64,000 nt of DNA, taken from Azospirillum brasilense. GTDB lineage: Bacteria > Pseudomonadota > Alphaproteobacteria > Azospirillales > Azospirillaceae. Under the pieces are notes generated by a model that saw nothing but the letters and a program-made list of their open reading frames with translations, made no database searches and was not told the DNA's origin. The stretch covers positions 1 through 64,000 of the forward strand of contig NZ_VITI01000013.1 in NCBI RefSeq assembly GCF_007827795.1, given 5' to 3'. Positions 9,228 through 18,143 of this stretch are shown piece after piece. Within the stretch, counting starts at the first letter, position 1. Each line of letters begins with the position of its first letter. The position numbers and the translations under genes are program-made.

Positions 9228-10115
9228 ATGACCACCTCCCCCACCGACGCCATGGACATCAGAACCGGCCGGCAGGCTCAAGCGAGCGCCTGGTTCGCCG
9301 AACTGCGCGACCGCATCTGCGCCGAGTTCGAACGGATCGAGGACGAACTGACCGGCACCCATTCCGACCTGCCGCCCGGCCGCTTCGAGCGCAAGCCCTG
9401 GCAGCGCCCCGACCATGGCGGCGGCGAGGGCGGCGGCGGCGTGATGTCGGTGATGCGCGGCCGCGTGTTCGAGAAGGTCGGGGTCAACGTCTCCACGGTG
9501 CACGGCACCTTCAGCCCCGAATTCCGCGCCAACATCCCCGGCGCCGCGGAGGACGGGCGGTTCTGGGCGTCGGGGATCAGCCTCGTCGCGCACATGCGCT
9601 CGCCGCTGGTGCCGGCCACCCACATGAACACGCGCCACATCGTGACCAGCATCGGCTGGTTCGGCGGCGGCGCCGATCTGACCCCGATGGTGCCCGACGA
9701 GCAGGACACCGCCGACTTCCACGCCGCCTTCCGCAGCGCCTGCGACCGCCACGACCCGACCTGCTACGCGCGCTACAAGGAATGGTGCGACCGCTACTTC
9801 TTCCTGCCGCACCGGGGCGAGGCGCGCGGCGTCGGCGGCATCTTCTACGACAACCTGGATTCCGTGAACTGGGAGGCTGACTTCGCCTTCACCCGCGACG
9901 TCGGGCTGGCCTTCCTGGATGTCTTCCCCGCCCTGGTCCGCCGCCACATGAACCGGCCCTGGACCCCGGAGCAGCGCGAGCACCAGCTGATCCGCCGCGG
10001 CCGCTACGTCGAGTTCAACCTGCTCTACGACCGCGGGACGACCTTCGGCCTGAAGACCGGCGGCAATACCGAGGCCATTCTGATGAGCATGCCGCCCGAA
10101 GTGAAGTGGCCGTAG
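9228..10115 (+). CDS. hemF: Oxygen-dependent coproporphyrinogen III oxidase
   Basis: HemF decarboxylates coproporphyrinogen III to protoporphyrinogen IX using O2, a late step of heme synthesis. The 295-aa product covers the full family. It shows [30 protein letters not shown], the substrate-site region [21 protein letters not shown] and the C-terminal [34 protein letters not shown]. Its position close to the bc1 operon is consistent with, but does not prove, shared demand for heme. The gene ends 15 bp before a palindromic repeat. Confidence 0.96.
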   Translation: MTTSPTDAMDIRTGRQAQASAWFAELRDRICAEFERIEDELTGTHSDLPPGRFERKPWQRPDHGGGEGGGGVMSVMRGRVFEKVGVNVSTVHGTFSPEFRANIPGAAEDGRFWASGISLVAHMRSPLVPATHMNTRHIVTSIGWFGGGADLTPMVPDEQDTADFHAAFRSACDRHDPTCYARYKEWCDRYFFLPHRGEARGVGGIFYDNLDSVNWEADFAFTRDVGLAFLDVFPALVRRHMNRPWTPEQREHQLIRRGRYVEFNLLYDRGTTFGLKTGGNTEAILMSMPPEVKWP

Positions 10116-10130
10116 ACACGAACATTTCCC

Positions 10131-10248
10131 TTTCCCCTCTGGGGAGAGGGTCAGGGTGAGGGGGTTGTGCGTGTCAGTAGGTTCGGCACAAGCACATCCC
10201 CCTCACCCGCCCGCTGCGCGGGCACCCTCTCCCGGGGCGGGAGAGGGA
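10131..10248. repeat. GC-rich palindromic intergenic repeat, family A, copy 1
   Basis: The element has a short hairpin CCCCTCTGGGGAG, then GAGAGGGTCAGGGTGAGGGG. A central spacer follows, then the inverted counterpart CCCCCTCACCC and ACCCTCTCCC, ending in a second small hairpin. A close relative lies at 63819-63928. Its right half (10203 onward) is translated as the C-terminal tail of the CCA-adding enzyme on the minus strand. Between convergent hemF and cca it could also act as a bidirectional terminator, but no T-tract follows. Confidence 0.75.
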
Positions 10249-11486
10249 TTGTTCAAGCGCCGCCCCGCCTCCGCCAGACACTCGTCCCGTCCGGGCCGGA
10301 AGTCCTCGGCGATCCACCAAGCCTCGACCTGCTTCAGCAACGCACCCACCGCCGGGCCGCGCGGCATCCCCATGGCCAGCAGGTCGCGCCCGGCGATGGG
10401 AAGGACCAGGGACGGCAGATCGTCCGCGGTCGCCAGCGCCGACTTCACCGCGCCGAGCGCCACCGGTCCGGGGGCATCCACCGCCGCCAGCATCACGAGG
10501 TCGCGGTACAGCCCGGCATCGCCCAGCCGGTAGAGCGCCTGCCGCCGCTTCACCGGCCCGTCGGACGGCGATATAGCCATCGGCGGCTCGGTCAGGGCGG
10601 CGAGGCGGTCGCGGTCGGCGTTGGACAGGCGCAGCGTCTGGGCCACGGCCAGCGCCCCCGCCCGATCGGTGTCCAGCACGGCGGCGAAGCGGCGCACCGC
10701 CTCGGGCGGCTCGTCGAGATCGTGTTCCAGCCGGACCAGACCGTCCAGCCGGGCGGTGCGGACCGCGTCCGGCAGGAGATGAACCATGACGCCGAGCCGG
10801 ATCATCAGGTTCCAGGCCGACGCCGGGTCGGGCGCCGCCAGCAGACGGGACAGCTCACCCCGCACCCGTTCCCCCGACAGGGTGGGCAGGCGCGGAGCCA
10901 TCTCCGCGCAGGCGGCCAGCGCCGCCTCGTCCGGAGCGCCGCGCCCGTAATGGGCGTGGAAGCGGAAGAAGCGCAGCAGACGCAGCACATCCTCCTCGAT
11001 GCGCTCGCGCGGGTCGCCGACGAAGCGCACCCGCCCGGCGGCCATGTCCGCCAGCCCCCCGAAGGGGTCGTAGACGCAGCCGTCCAGCGTGCAGCTCAGC
11101 GCGTTCATCGTCAGGTCGCGCCGGGCCGCGTCCTCCCGCCAGTCGTCGGTGAACTCCACGCGGGCGTGACGCCCGAAGGTCTCGACGTCGCGGCGCAGCG
11201 TGGTGATCTCGTAATGAGCCTTCCCGACCACGGCGGTGATGGTGCCGTGCTCGATTCCGGTGGGAATGGCGCCGATGCCCGCGGCCTTCAGCAGCGTCAT
11301 CACCCGCTCTGGCGGGGCGTGGGTGGCGATGTCGATGTCCTTGACCTTGCGGCCCAGCCACGCGTCGCGCACGCAGCCGCCGACGAAGCGGGCGTCCGCC
11401 CCTCCGGCGGCGAGGGCGTCGAACACGGCGCGCGTCTCGGGCGCGGTCATCCAGGGCTGCAGAGCGATGCGGGCGTTGACGGTCAT
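10203..11486 (-). CDS. cca: CCA tRNA nucleotidyltransferase / poly(A) polymerase family
   Basis: This class II nucleotidyltransferase adds or repairs the CCA end of tRNAs; some family members act as poly(A) polymerases. The 427-aa product has the nucleotidyltransferase head FVGGCVRDAWLGRKVKDIDIAT, with the DxD catalytic pair in KDIDIA. EHGTITAVV and RRDLTMNAL (RRDxxxNA box) follow, then the RNA-binding region VGDPRERIEEDVLRLLRFFRF. The ATG is at 11486. The last 17 or so residues (NNPSPAPGEGARAAGG) are encoded by palindromic repeat DNA, so the natural C-terminus seems to have been extended. It heads toward hemF (convergent). Confidence 0.92.
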   Translation of the reverse strand: MTVNARIALQPWMTAPETRAVFDALAAGGADARFVGGCVRDAWLGRKVKDIDIATHAPPERVMTLLKAAGIGAIPTGIEHGTITAVVGKAHYEITTLRRDVETFGRHARVEFTDDWREDAARRDLTMNALSCTLDGCVYDPFGGLADMAAGRVRFVGDPRERIEEDVLRLLRFFRFHAHYGRGAPDEAALAACAEMAPRLPTLSGERVRGELSRLLAAPDPASAWNLMIRLGVMVHLLPDAVRTARLDGLVRLEHDLDEPPEAVRRFAAVLDTDRAGALAVAQTLRLSNADRDRLAALTEPPMAISPSDGPVKRRQALYRLGDAGLYRDLVMLAAVDAPGPVALGAVKSALATADDLPSLVLPIAGRDLLAMGMPRGPAVGALLKQVEAWWIAEDFRPGRDECLAEAGRRLNNPSPAPGEGARAAGG

Positions 11487-11511
11487 GGCGGCAGGCTAGC
11501 CCGCAAGACGC

Positions 11512-11817
11512 TCAATTGCCAGATGGCCCGCTACCAGAGGCCCCGCCACCGACCACCCGCCCGTCTTCGAGATGGGCGGGCGTGTAGGGTGTGTGCGGCG
11601 CCACCCCGCTGGTCAGGGCGACGGACCCCAGCGTCACCGCCATCGCCGCCACCCCGGCGAAGACCAGCCAGGGCCAGGGCGCGGTCGCCCACCAGGGGGC
11701 CGGTCTGTGCGCCTCCTCCGCCTCGCGGCGCCGCCGCTCGACGACGAACACGTACAGGGCATAGCCGACCGTGGGCAGGACCAGGGGCAGGATGACCGTC
11801 AGGAAGATCCGCAGCAC
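11512..11817 (-). CDS. Small two-segment membrane protein, DUF6111-like
   Basis: The product of about 101 aa has two hydrophobic segments (FLTVILPLVLPTVGYALYVFVV and PWLVFAGVAAMAVTLGSVAL). They are separated by an acidic/basic loop (ERRRREAEEAHR), and a Pro/Gly-rich tail follows. This resembles DUF6111, a family of unknown role found near Nudix and cca genes in Rhodospirillales; that assignment is from memory. I chose a GTG at 11817 because the hydrophobic segment then begins at residue 3. A longer frame to 11886 would overlap the Nudix gene. It lies between Nudix and cca on the same strand. Confidence 0.7.
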   Translation of the reverse strand: MLRIFLTVILPLVLPTVGYALYVFVVERRRREAEEAHRPAPWWATAPWPWLVFAGVAAMAVTLGSVALTSGVAPHTPYTPAHLEDGRVVGGGASGSGPSGN

Positions 11818-11830
11818 CGCGCCGCCCGCC

Positions 11831-12505
11831 TTACGATGTTCCGCCGGCGGGCAGGTCGCCCAGGCGATCGGTTCCCAGGCCGTCACACCCCAGCCCCTCG
11901 GTGCGCAGGACGTCGCAGAGATTCACCAGCATCCCCGCCGTCGCGCCCCAGATGAAGCGTTGCTGGTAGGGGAAGGCGTAGAAATAGCGTTGCGCGCCCT
12001 GGAACTCGCGGCTGTGGCGCTGCGGGTTGGTCGGGTCGAGAATGGCGGCCAGAGGCACTTCGAACACCTCGGCCACTTCGGTCGGGTCGGGAGTCATCTG
12101 GAAGGGCGGGCGCACCAGCCCGACCACCGGGATCACCCGGAAGCCGGTGCGCGTCACGTAGGTGTCGAGCCGCCCCAGCACCTCGATCCGGTCGCGCGCC
12201 AGCCCGATCTCCTCCTCGGTCTCGCGCAGGGCGGTGTCTTCCGGGTCGCGGTCGTCGCTCTCCATCCGACCGCCGGGAAAGCTGATCTGCCCGGCATGGG
12301 CGGTCAGGTTGGCGGTCCGCTGGGTGAAGATGACCGTCGGTTCCTCCGGACGGTCGACCAGCGGCACCAGGACGGCGGCCTCCCGCAGCTTGCCGTGCGA
12401 GGGCTCGAAACCGGGATTCAGATCATGGTCGCCGCGCACCTTGACGGGGCGCAGGCCGGCGGCGGCGCTTCCCGGAAAGCGCTTGCGGACCTCGTCGAGA
12501 CTCAC
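11831..12505 (-). CDS. Nudix hydrolase, CoA pyrophosphatase (NudL/YeaB) type
   Basis: Family members cleave coenzyme A to 3',5'-ADP and phosphopantetheine. The 224-aa product has the CoA-pyrophosphatase signature around LTAHAGQISFPGGRMES. It runs into a Nudix box with the core ALRETEEEIGL. I chose the GTG at 12505 because it overlaps the DUF1285 stop as GTGA, indicating translational coupling; a start at 12550 would overlap that gene by 49 bases. The order DUF1285 - Nudix - small membrane protein - cca on one strand suggests an operon. Confidence 0.9.
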   Translation of the reverse strand: MSLDEVRKRFPGSAAAGLRPVKVRGDHDLNPGFEPSHGKLREAAVLVPLVDRPEEPTVIFTQRTANLTAHAGQISFPGGRMESDDRDPEDTALRETEEEIGLARDRIEVLGRLDTYVTRTGFRVIPVVGLVRPPFQMTPDPTEVAEVFEVPLAAILDPTNPQRHSREFQGAQRYFYAFPYQQRFIWGATAGMLVNLCDVLRTEGLGCDGLGTDRLGDLPAGGTS

Positions 12506-13074
12506 TCGCCAGGCAGCCTGCCCAGCGCGAAGAAGACCTTCTTGCTCCATACCCCCACCTCAGCCTCACCATCATGGCCGCGCGTGTCGGCCCGGTCCAC
12601 CATTTCGTAGTAGACCGGCCGGAGAATTCGCGCTTCGAGCCCGTTTCTTATGAGAATATAGGGCGTCGGTTCGCCATTTTCAGGATTGTGGACGACCCTG
12701 ATCGGATGATCCGGCCCGCATTCGACCCATTCGTCTAAATTTGTACGGAATGACAGCGCCTGTTCGTCTCCGCTTCCGCTTGCGGCCATTTCCACGGCGA
12801 CGAACGGGGTGTCCTCAACCACGATCCGCCCACGCTCGACCGGGGTGACCAGCCAGAAGTCGCCCGCCTCGTCGCGCCGCAGGACGGTGGCGAAGAGCTT
12901 CACCAGTTCGATCCGCCGGATCGGGTCGCCCTCATGGAACCAGGTGCCGTCGCGGGCGATGCGGATGTCGAACCGCTGGTCCCTTACGGTCAGGGGCAGG
13001 CTCTCGCCGCTCTCGTCACCTGGGCGCGTTTCATTTGGGCGCTTGTCATTCGCCCCGTCATTGCCGACCTTCAT
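12502..13074 (-). CDS. DUF1285 family protein
   Basis: The 190-aa cytoplasmic protein belongs to DUF1285, a family of unknown function with a compact beta-rich fold. Visible features are DIRIARDGTWFHEGDPIRRIELVKLFATVLRRDE (the typical family start), GDFWLVTPVERGRIVVEDTPFVAV and a C-terminal PYILIRNGLEARILRPVYYEMVD. The ATG at 13074 leaves a polar, probably disordered N-terminal 40 residues. It is the first gene of the DUF1285-Nudix-membrane protein-cca run and is divergent from the moxR operon (202 bp apart). Confidence 0.88.
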   Translation of the reverse strand: MKVGNDGANDKRPNETRPGDESGESLPLTVRDQRFDIRIARDGTWFHEGDPIRRIELVKLFATVLRRDEAGDFWLVTPVERGRIVVEDTPFVAVEMAASGSGDEQALSFRTNLDEWVECGPDHPIRVVHNPENGEPTPYILIRNGLEARILRPVYYEMVDRADTRGHDGEAEVGVWSKKVFFALGRLPGE

Positions 13075-13276
13075 CGCTAGCCTTCTCGTGTTTTTCGGGC
13101 GTGAGGGGCGCAGAGGGAACTGGCCGCGCAACGTAATTTCGCCATACTCGTCACATAGGTCCGGACTGGCGGATTTGCCACGATGGCCGTTTCGACCTCA
13201 GCGGTCATGATTGGGCGGTCATGGTTGGGCGGTCATGATGCCCACCGAGTGCATGGTCATAAACGGGAGCAGAGAC

Positions 13277-14320
13277 GTGAGCGCAACCGACGCCGTCAAT
13301 CCGGGGGCCAATCCGGGCCAGAACTTTCCCGCCGGCGAGAACCCGCACCAGCTCATGGCGGAGATCGAGGCGCTGGGCGGACGGCTGACCCATGTGCGCG
13401 ACCGCATCGGCCGTATCATCTTCGGCCAGCAGGAGGTCGTCGACCTCACCCTGATCACGCTCCTGGCGGGCGGCCATGTGCTGCTGATCGGCGTGCCGGG
13501 CCTCGCCAAGACGCGATTGGTCGAGACGCTGGGGACTGTGCTGGGTCTCGCGGAGAAGCGCATCCAGTGCACGCCCGACCTGATGCCCGCCGACATCCTG
13601 GGGTCGGAGGTGCTGGAGGAGAACGAGCAGGGCCGCCGCTCCTTCCGCTTCATTCCGGGGCCGGTGTTCAGCCAGCTCCTGATGGCCGACGAGATCAACC
13701 GCGCCAGCCCGCGCACCCAGTCCGCCCTGCTCCAGGCGATGCAGGAACGTCGCGTGTCGGTCGCCGGCCACTACCATGCCCTGCCCCAGCCCTTCCACGT
13801 GCTGGCCACCCAGAACCCGCTGGAGCAGGAGGGCACCTACCCGCTGCCGGAGGCCCAGCTCGACCGCTTCCTGATGCAGATCGACGTCGATTACCCCGAC
13901 CGCGACGCCGAGCGGCGGATGATGATCGCCACCACCGGTTCGCTGGACGAGCAGGCGGTGACGGTGCTCTCCCCCGCCGACCTCCAGGTGGCGCAACGGC
14001 TGGTCCGCCGCGTGCCGGTCAGTGAAGGCGTCGTCGACGGCATCCTCGACCTCGTGCGGCGCGGCCGCCCGGAGGCGACCGATCTGCCCGAGGTGCAGCG
14101 CCACGTCGCCTGGGGTCCCGGCCCGCGCGCCAGCCAGGCGCTGATGCTCGCCGCCCGCGCCCGCGCGGTGCTGGACGGGCGGCTGGCGCCGTCGCTGGAC
14201 GACGTGGTGGCCCTGGCGAAGCCCGTGCTGCGCCACCGCATGGCACTGAACTTCGCGGCGCGGGCGGACGGGATCACGCTGGACGACATCATCAACCGCC
14301 TCTGCGCCCCGCTGTCGTAA
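13277..14320 (+). CDS. MoxR-family AAA+ ATPase
   Basis: MoxR proteins are AAA+ chaperone-like ATPases that usually work with VWA-domain partners encoded downstream. The 347-aa product has Walker A GVPGLAKTR, Walker B LLMADEINRA, sensor 1 LATQNPLEQEGTYPLPEAQLDRF and a C-terminal lid domain. The GTG at 13277 follows GGGAGCAGAGAC; an upstream in-frame start would add 22 unconserved residues. It opens a four-gene run: DUF58 follows after 10 bp, then two large membrane proteins. This layout matches MoxR/DUF58/BatA-type operons linked to envelope integrity or complex assembly. Confidence 0.93.
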   Translation: MSATDAVNPGANPGQNFPAGENPHQLMAEIEALGGRLTHVRDRIGRIIFGQQEVVDLTLITLLAGGHVLLIGVPGLAKTRLVETLGTVLGLAEKRIQCTPDLMPADILGSEVLEENEQGRRSFRFIPGPVFSQLLMADEINRASPRTQSALLQAMQERRVSVAGHYHALPQPFHVLATQNPLEQEGTYPLPEAQLDRFLMQIDVDYPDRDAERRMMIATTGSLDEQAVTVLSPADLQVAQRLVRRVPVSEGVVDGILDLVRRGRPEATDLPEVQRHVAWGPGPRASQALMLAARARAVLDGRLAPSLDDVVALAKPVLRHRMALNFAARADGITLDDIINRLCAPLS

Positions 14321-14330
14321 GGACCCGCCG

Positions 14331-15230
14331 ATGGCCTCCCCCACTCTCGGCGCCACCACCCTGCGGGCGCAGCAGCGCGCGGAGGGGCTGGCCGCCACCC
14401 TGCCGCCGCTTCTGGTCGCGGCGGAGCGCGTCGCCTCCACGGTGGCGCAGGGCGTGCACGGACGGCGGCGCGTCGGGCTGGGCGAGACCTTCTGGCAGTT
14501 CCGCCGCTACCAGCCCGGCGACTCGCCGCAAATGATCGATTGGCGGCAGTCCGGCAAGACCCAGCCGGTCTATGTGCGTGAGAACGAGTGGGAGGCCGCC
14601 CAGACCGTCTGGCTGTGGCGCGACCGCTCGCCCTCCATGGACTACCGCTCGGTCAACGGCCTGCCGACCAAGCGGGAGCGCGCCGACCTGCTGACCCTCG
14701 CCATCGCGGTGCTGCTGGTGCGCGGCGGCGAACGGGTGGGCCTGCTGAACTCCGGCCAGCGCCCGGACCATGGCAAGTTCGCCCTGAACCGCATGGCCGG
14801 TCAGATGACCGACCCGCGCAACGCCCATTCCCCCGACGCGCTGCCGCAGCCCGAACCGCTGCCCCGCCACGCCCAGGTGGTCCTGGTCGGAGACCTGCTG
14901 TCGCCGCTGCCGGAGATCCACGCCACCGTGTCGGCGCTCACCGGGCGCGGCGTGCGCGGCCATCTGCTGCAGATCCTCGACCCGGCGGAAGAAACCTTGC
15001 CCTACGAGGGCCGTGTCGAGTTCGAAGGCTTCGAAGGCGAGGAGGAACTGCTGGTCCCGCGGGTGGAGGCGGTGCGCGAAACCTACCTGGAGCGGCTGCG
15101 CGCCCACCAGGACGGCTTGGACGCGCTCGCCCGCACCGCCGGCTGGACCTACGCCGTCCACCGCACCGACCGGCCGCCCCAGACCGCCCTGCTCGGGCTG
15201 TGGGGCGCCCTGGCGCGGGAGGCGGTGTAG
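14331..15230 (+). CDS. DUF58 domain-containing protein
   Basis: DUF58 proteins carry a VWA-like fold and partner MoxR ATPases. The 299-aa product shows the core signature FRRYQPGDSPQMIDWRQSGKTQPVYVRENEWE and the VWA-like WLWRDRSPSMDYRS, where the DRSPSM motif resembles a metal-ion-dependent adhesion site. It has no signal peptide or membrane segment. It starts 10 bp after moxR, with AAGGA before the ATG. Its stop is followed by a palindromic repeat and then the DUF4159 gene. The substrate complex served by this system is unknown. Confidence 0.92.
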   Translation: MASPTLGATTLRAQQRAEGLAATLPPLLVAAERVASTVAQGVHGRRRVGLGETFWQFRRYQPGDSPQMIDWRQSGKTQPVYVRENEWEAAQTVWLWRDRSPSMDYRSVNGLPTKRERADLLTLAIAVLLVRGGERVGLLNSGQRPDHGKFALNRMAGQMTDPRNAHSPDALPQPEPLPRHAQVVLVGDLLSPLPEIHATVSALTGRGVRGHLLQILDPAEETLPYEGRVEFEGFEGEEELLVPRVEAVRETYLERLRAHQDGLDALARTAGWTYAVHRTDRPPQTALLGLWGALAREAV

Positions 15231-15245
15231 GTGGGGCGGCGCGGG

Positions 15246-15358
15246 GCCCCCACCCTCCCCATGCTCCGCATGGGTCCCCTCCTTCCCCCGCTTCGCAGGG
15301 GAGGGCGAATACGCAAGATCCCCTCCCCTGCAAAGCGGGGGAGGGTTAGGGAGGGGGC
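15246..15358. repeat. GC-rich palindromic intergenic repeat, family B, copy 1
   Basis: Two arms of about 25 nt with a CCCCCGCTTCGCAGGGGAGGG-type core are nearly perfect inverse complements, separated by 14 nt. Flanking CCCACCCTCCCC and GGGTTAGGGAGGGGG extend the symmetry. A related copy lies at 45007-45093. This copy fills the only large gap (174 bp) inside the moxR operon, so it may tune read-through or mRNA stability between DUF58 and DUF4159 genes. Confidence 0.75.
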
Positions 15359-15404
15359 AACGCCCAAGCACCCCATTCCCCACCCTCCAACAGCGTAGAC
15401 GCCG

Positions 15405-18143
15405 ATGCTGGGTTTCGGACCGATCGCCTTTGCCGTTCCGTGGGTGCTCGCCGCCCTGGCCGTCCTGCCGGTGCTGTGGTGGCTGCTGCGCGTCACGCCG
15501 CCGGCCCCACGGGTGGTGCGCTTCCCCGCCATCCGGCTGCTGCGCGACCTGACGGCGCGGGAGGAGACTCCCGCCCGCACCCCGCTGTGGCTGCTCATCC
15601 TGCGCCTGATCGTCGCTGCGCTGCTGATTCTGGCGCTGGCCGGGCCGCTGCTGAACCCGCGCGCCGCCCTGCCGGGCAGCGGGCCGCTGCTGCTTCTGGT
15701 GGACAACGGCTGGGCGTCGGGCCGCGACTGGACGAGCCGCCGCGCCGCCATGGAGGAGCTGGTGTCGCAGGCGGAGCGGCAGAACCGCCCGGTCGTCCTG
15801 CTGCCGACCGCCCGGCCCGCCGGGGGCGAGGCGGTGAAGGCCAGCCCGCCCCTGCCCGCCTCGGAAGCCCGCCGGCTGATCCAGGCGCTGGAGCCGCACC
15901 CCTGGCCGACCGACCGCGCCGGCGCGCTGGAGGCGGTGCGCGGCCTCGCCGCGCGCGGCTCCGCCCACACCGTCTGGCTGTCGGACGGCATCGGCGACCG
16001 CAGCGCCCGCGGCCTCGCCGAGACGCTGCAGCGCATGGGCTCCCTCGAAATCCTCGACGATTCCGCGGAGAAGCCGCCCCACCTGCTGCTTCCCCCGTCG
16101 TCGGAGGGCGCCGGTCTGACGGCCCGCGTGGTGCGCGCCGACGCCTCCCGTCCGGAAAGCGTCACCGTGCGCCTGTCCGGCGCCGACGGCCGCCTGCTGA
16201 CCCGCCAGCCCGTCGCCTTCGACGCCGGGCAGCTCACCCGTGAGGTGCGCTTCGAGGTGCCGGCGGAGCTGCGCAACGACGCCGCCAGCCTGCGCGTGGA
16301 GAACGACACCACCGCCGGAGCCACCGTCCTGCTCGACGAGCGCTGGCGCCGCCGCCCGGTCGGGCTGGCCTCGGGCCGCGCCAACGGCGAGAACCAGCCG
16401 CTGCTGTCCGACCTGCACTATCTGGAACGGGCGCTGGCCCCCTACAACGAGGTGCGCCGCGGCGAGCCGGACGAGCTTCTCAAGCGCGACCTCGCCGTGC
16501 TGGTGCTGTCGGACATCGGCGCCCTGACCGGGCAGGAGGCCCAGACCATCGAGGACTGGGTGCGCAAGGGTGGTGTGCTGCTGCGCTTCGCCGGCCCGCG
16601 ACTGGCCCAGAATCCCGACCGTCTGGTGCCGGTGCGGCTGCGGCTGGGCGACCGGGCGCTGGGCGGCGCCCTGTCCTGGTCGGAGCCGGCGAAGCTCCAG
16701 CCCTTTGATGGCCGCAGTCCCTTCGTCGGCCTGCACATCCCCGACGACGTCGCCGTCTCGCGGCAGGTGCTGGCCGAGCCGGCGCTGGACCTCGCCGACC
16801 GCACCTGGGCGCGGCTCCAGGACGGCACGCCCCTGGTCACCTCGGAAAAGCGCGGAGACGGCTACATCGTGCTCGTCCACACCACCGCCAGCCCGGAATG
16901 GTCCAACCTGCCGATGTCCGGCCTGTTCGTCGACATGCTGCGCCGTCTGGTGACGCTGAGCGGCGGCGTCGCCGGCGGCGCCCATGGCGGCACGCTGGAG
17001 CCGCTGGAGGTGCTGGACGGCTTCGGCCGGCTGGTGCCGCCGCCGGCCGCCGCCTTCCCCATCGCCGGGGACGCCGGCGCCGACGTGCTCGGCCCGCGCC
17101 ACCCGCCCGGTTTCTACGGCACCGAGGAGGCCCGCCGCGCCCTCAACCTGACCGCCATGCTGACGCGGATCGAGCCGCTGGGCGCCATGCCCGGCGGGGT
17201 CGCCCGCGGTCCCTACGGCACGCGGGGCGAGGTGGCGTTGAAGCCGGCGCTGCTCGGCATCGCGCTGTCGCTCGCCATGATCGACCTGCTGATCGCCCTG
17301 ATGCTGCGCGGCCTGCTCGGCGGCTGGCGGTTCGGCGGCAACAGGCGTCGCCGCGCCGGAGCCGCCGCCGCGCTCCTGCTGACTCTGGGCGCGGCGCTCC
17401 CCATGGCCGCGACGCCCTGGACGCCCGCACGCGCCGACGACGCGCAATCGACCAAGGTGACGGCAGAGACCTATCTCGCCTATGTGCGCACCGGGGACGG
17501 CACGGTGGACGACACCTCGCGCGCCGGGCTGGAAAGCCTCGTGGAGGTGCTGACCCGCCGCACCGCGGTGGAGGCCGCAGGGGCGGTCGGAGTCGATCCG
17601 GAAAGCGACGAGCTGGCCTTCTACCCTCTGCTCTACTGGCCGGTGTCCGGCGGTCAGCGCGCCCTGACCGACCATGCCCGCGCCCGGCTGAACGAGTACA
17701 TGCGCAACGGCGGCACCATCCTGTTCGACACGCGCGACCAGTCGGCGGGGGCGGTCGGCGGCAACCAGGCGCTCCAGGGCATGGTGCAGGGGCTGGACAT
17801 CCCGCCGCTGGCCCTGGTGCCGCCCGACCATGTGCTGACCAAGTCCTTCTACCTGCTGAATGATTTTCCCGGCCGCTACAACGGCGGCAATTTGTGGATC
17901 GAGGCGCGCGAGGGCCGCGCCAACGACGGCGTGTCGCCCGTGCTGATCGGCGGCAACGACTGGGCCGCCGCCTGGGCGGCGAACCGCAACGGCCAGCCGC
18001 TCTACGCCGTCGTCCCCGGCGGCGAGCGGCAGCGCGAGATGGCGTACCGCTTCGGGGTCAACCTCGTCATGTACGCGCTGACCGGCAACTACAAGGCCGA
18101 TCAGGTCCATGTGCCCGCGATCCTTGAGAGGCTCGGCCAGTGA
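15405..18143 (+). CDS. Large membrane protein with BatA-like N-terminus and C-terminal DUF4159
   Basis: The 912-aa product opens with a hydrophobic segment and a BatA-type sequence (MLGFGPIAFAVPWVLAALAVLPVLWWLLR, then VRFPAIRLLRD and a second helix near 65-85). A large periplasmic-type region follows, then a membrane segment at about 618-650. The C-terminal 200 residues match DUF4159 (TYLAYVRTGDGTVDDTSRAGLESL and LAFYPLLYWPVSGGQ, glutamine-amidotransferase-like fold). It overlaps the next gene by 4 bases (GTGA), so the two are co-translated. A MoxR-linked role in the cell envelope is inferred from context. Confidence 0.9.
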   Translation: MLGFGPIAFAVPWVLAALAVLPVLWWLLRVTPPAPRVVRFPAIRLLRDLTAREETPARTPLWLLILRLIVAALLILALAGPLLNPRAALPGSGPLLLLVDNGWASGRDWTSRRAAMEELVSQAERQNRPVVLLPTARPAGGEAVKASPPLPASEARRLIQALEPHPWPTDRAGALEAVRGLAARGSAHTVWLSDGIGDRSARGLAETLQRMGSLEILDDSAEKPPHLLLPPSSEGAGLTARVVRADASRPESVTVRLSGADGRLLTRQPVAFDAGQLTREVRFEVPAELRNDAASLRVENDTTAGATVLLDERWRRRPVGLASGRANGENQPLLSDLHYLERALAPYNEVRRGEPDELLKRDLAVLVLSDIGALTGQEAQTIEDWVRKGGVLLRFAGPRLAQNPDRLVPVRLRLGDRALGGALSWSEPAKLQPFDGRSPFVGLHIPDDVAVSRQVLAEPALDLADRTWARLQDGTPLVTSEKRGDGYIVLVHTTASPEWSNLPMSGLFVDMLRRLVTLSGGVAGGAHGGTLEPLEVLDGFGRLVPPPAAAFPIAGDAGADVLGPRHPPGFYGTEEARRALNLTAMLTRIEPLGAMPGGVARGPYGTRGEVALKPALLGIALSLAMIDLLIALMLRGLLGGWRFGGNRRRRAGAAAALLLTLGAALPMAATPWTPARADDAQSTKVTAETYLAYVRTGDGTVDDTSRAGLESLVEVLTRRTAVEAAGAVGVDPESDELAFYPLLYWPVSGGQRALTDHARARLNEYMRNGGTILFDTRDQSAGAVGGNQALQGMVQGLDIPPLALVPPDHVLTKSFYLLNDFPGRYNGGNLWIEAREGRANDGVSPVLIGGNDWAAAWAANRNGQPLYAVVPGGERQREMAYRFGVNLVMYALTGNYKADQVHVPAILERLGQ

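Noticed and set aside
14292-18110. Minus-strand open frame of 1272 codons antisense to DUF58 and DUF4159 genes
   Set aside because: Its sequence is low-complexity (His/Gln/Arg/Gly-rich) and lacks domains. It is a codon-bias shadow of the real plus-strand genes in GC-rich DNA.
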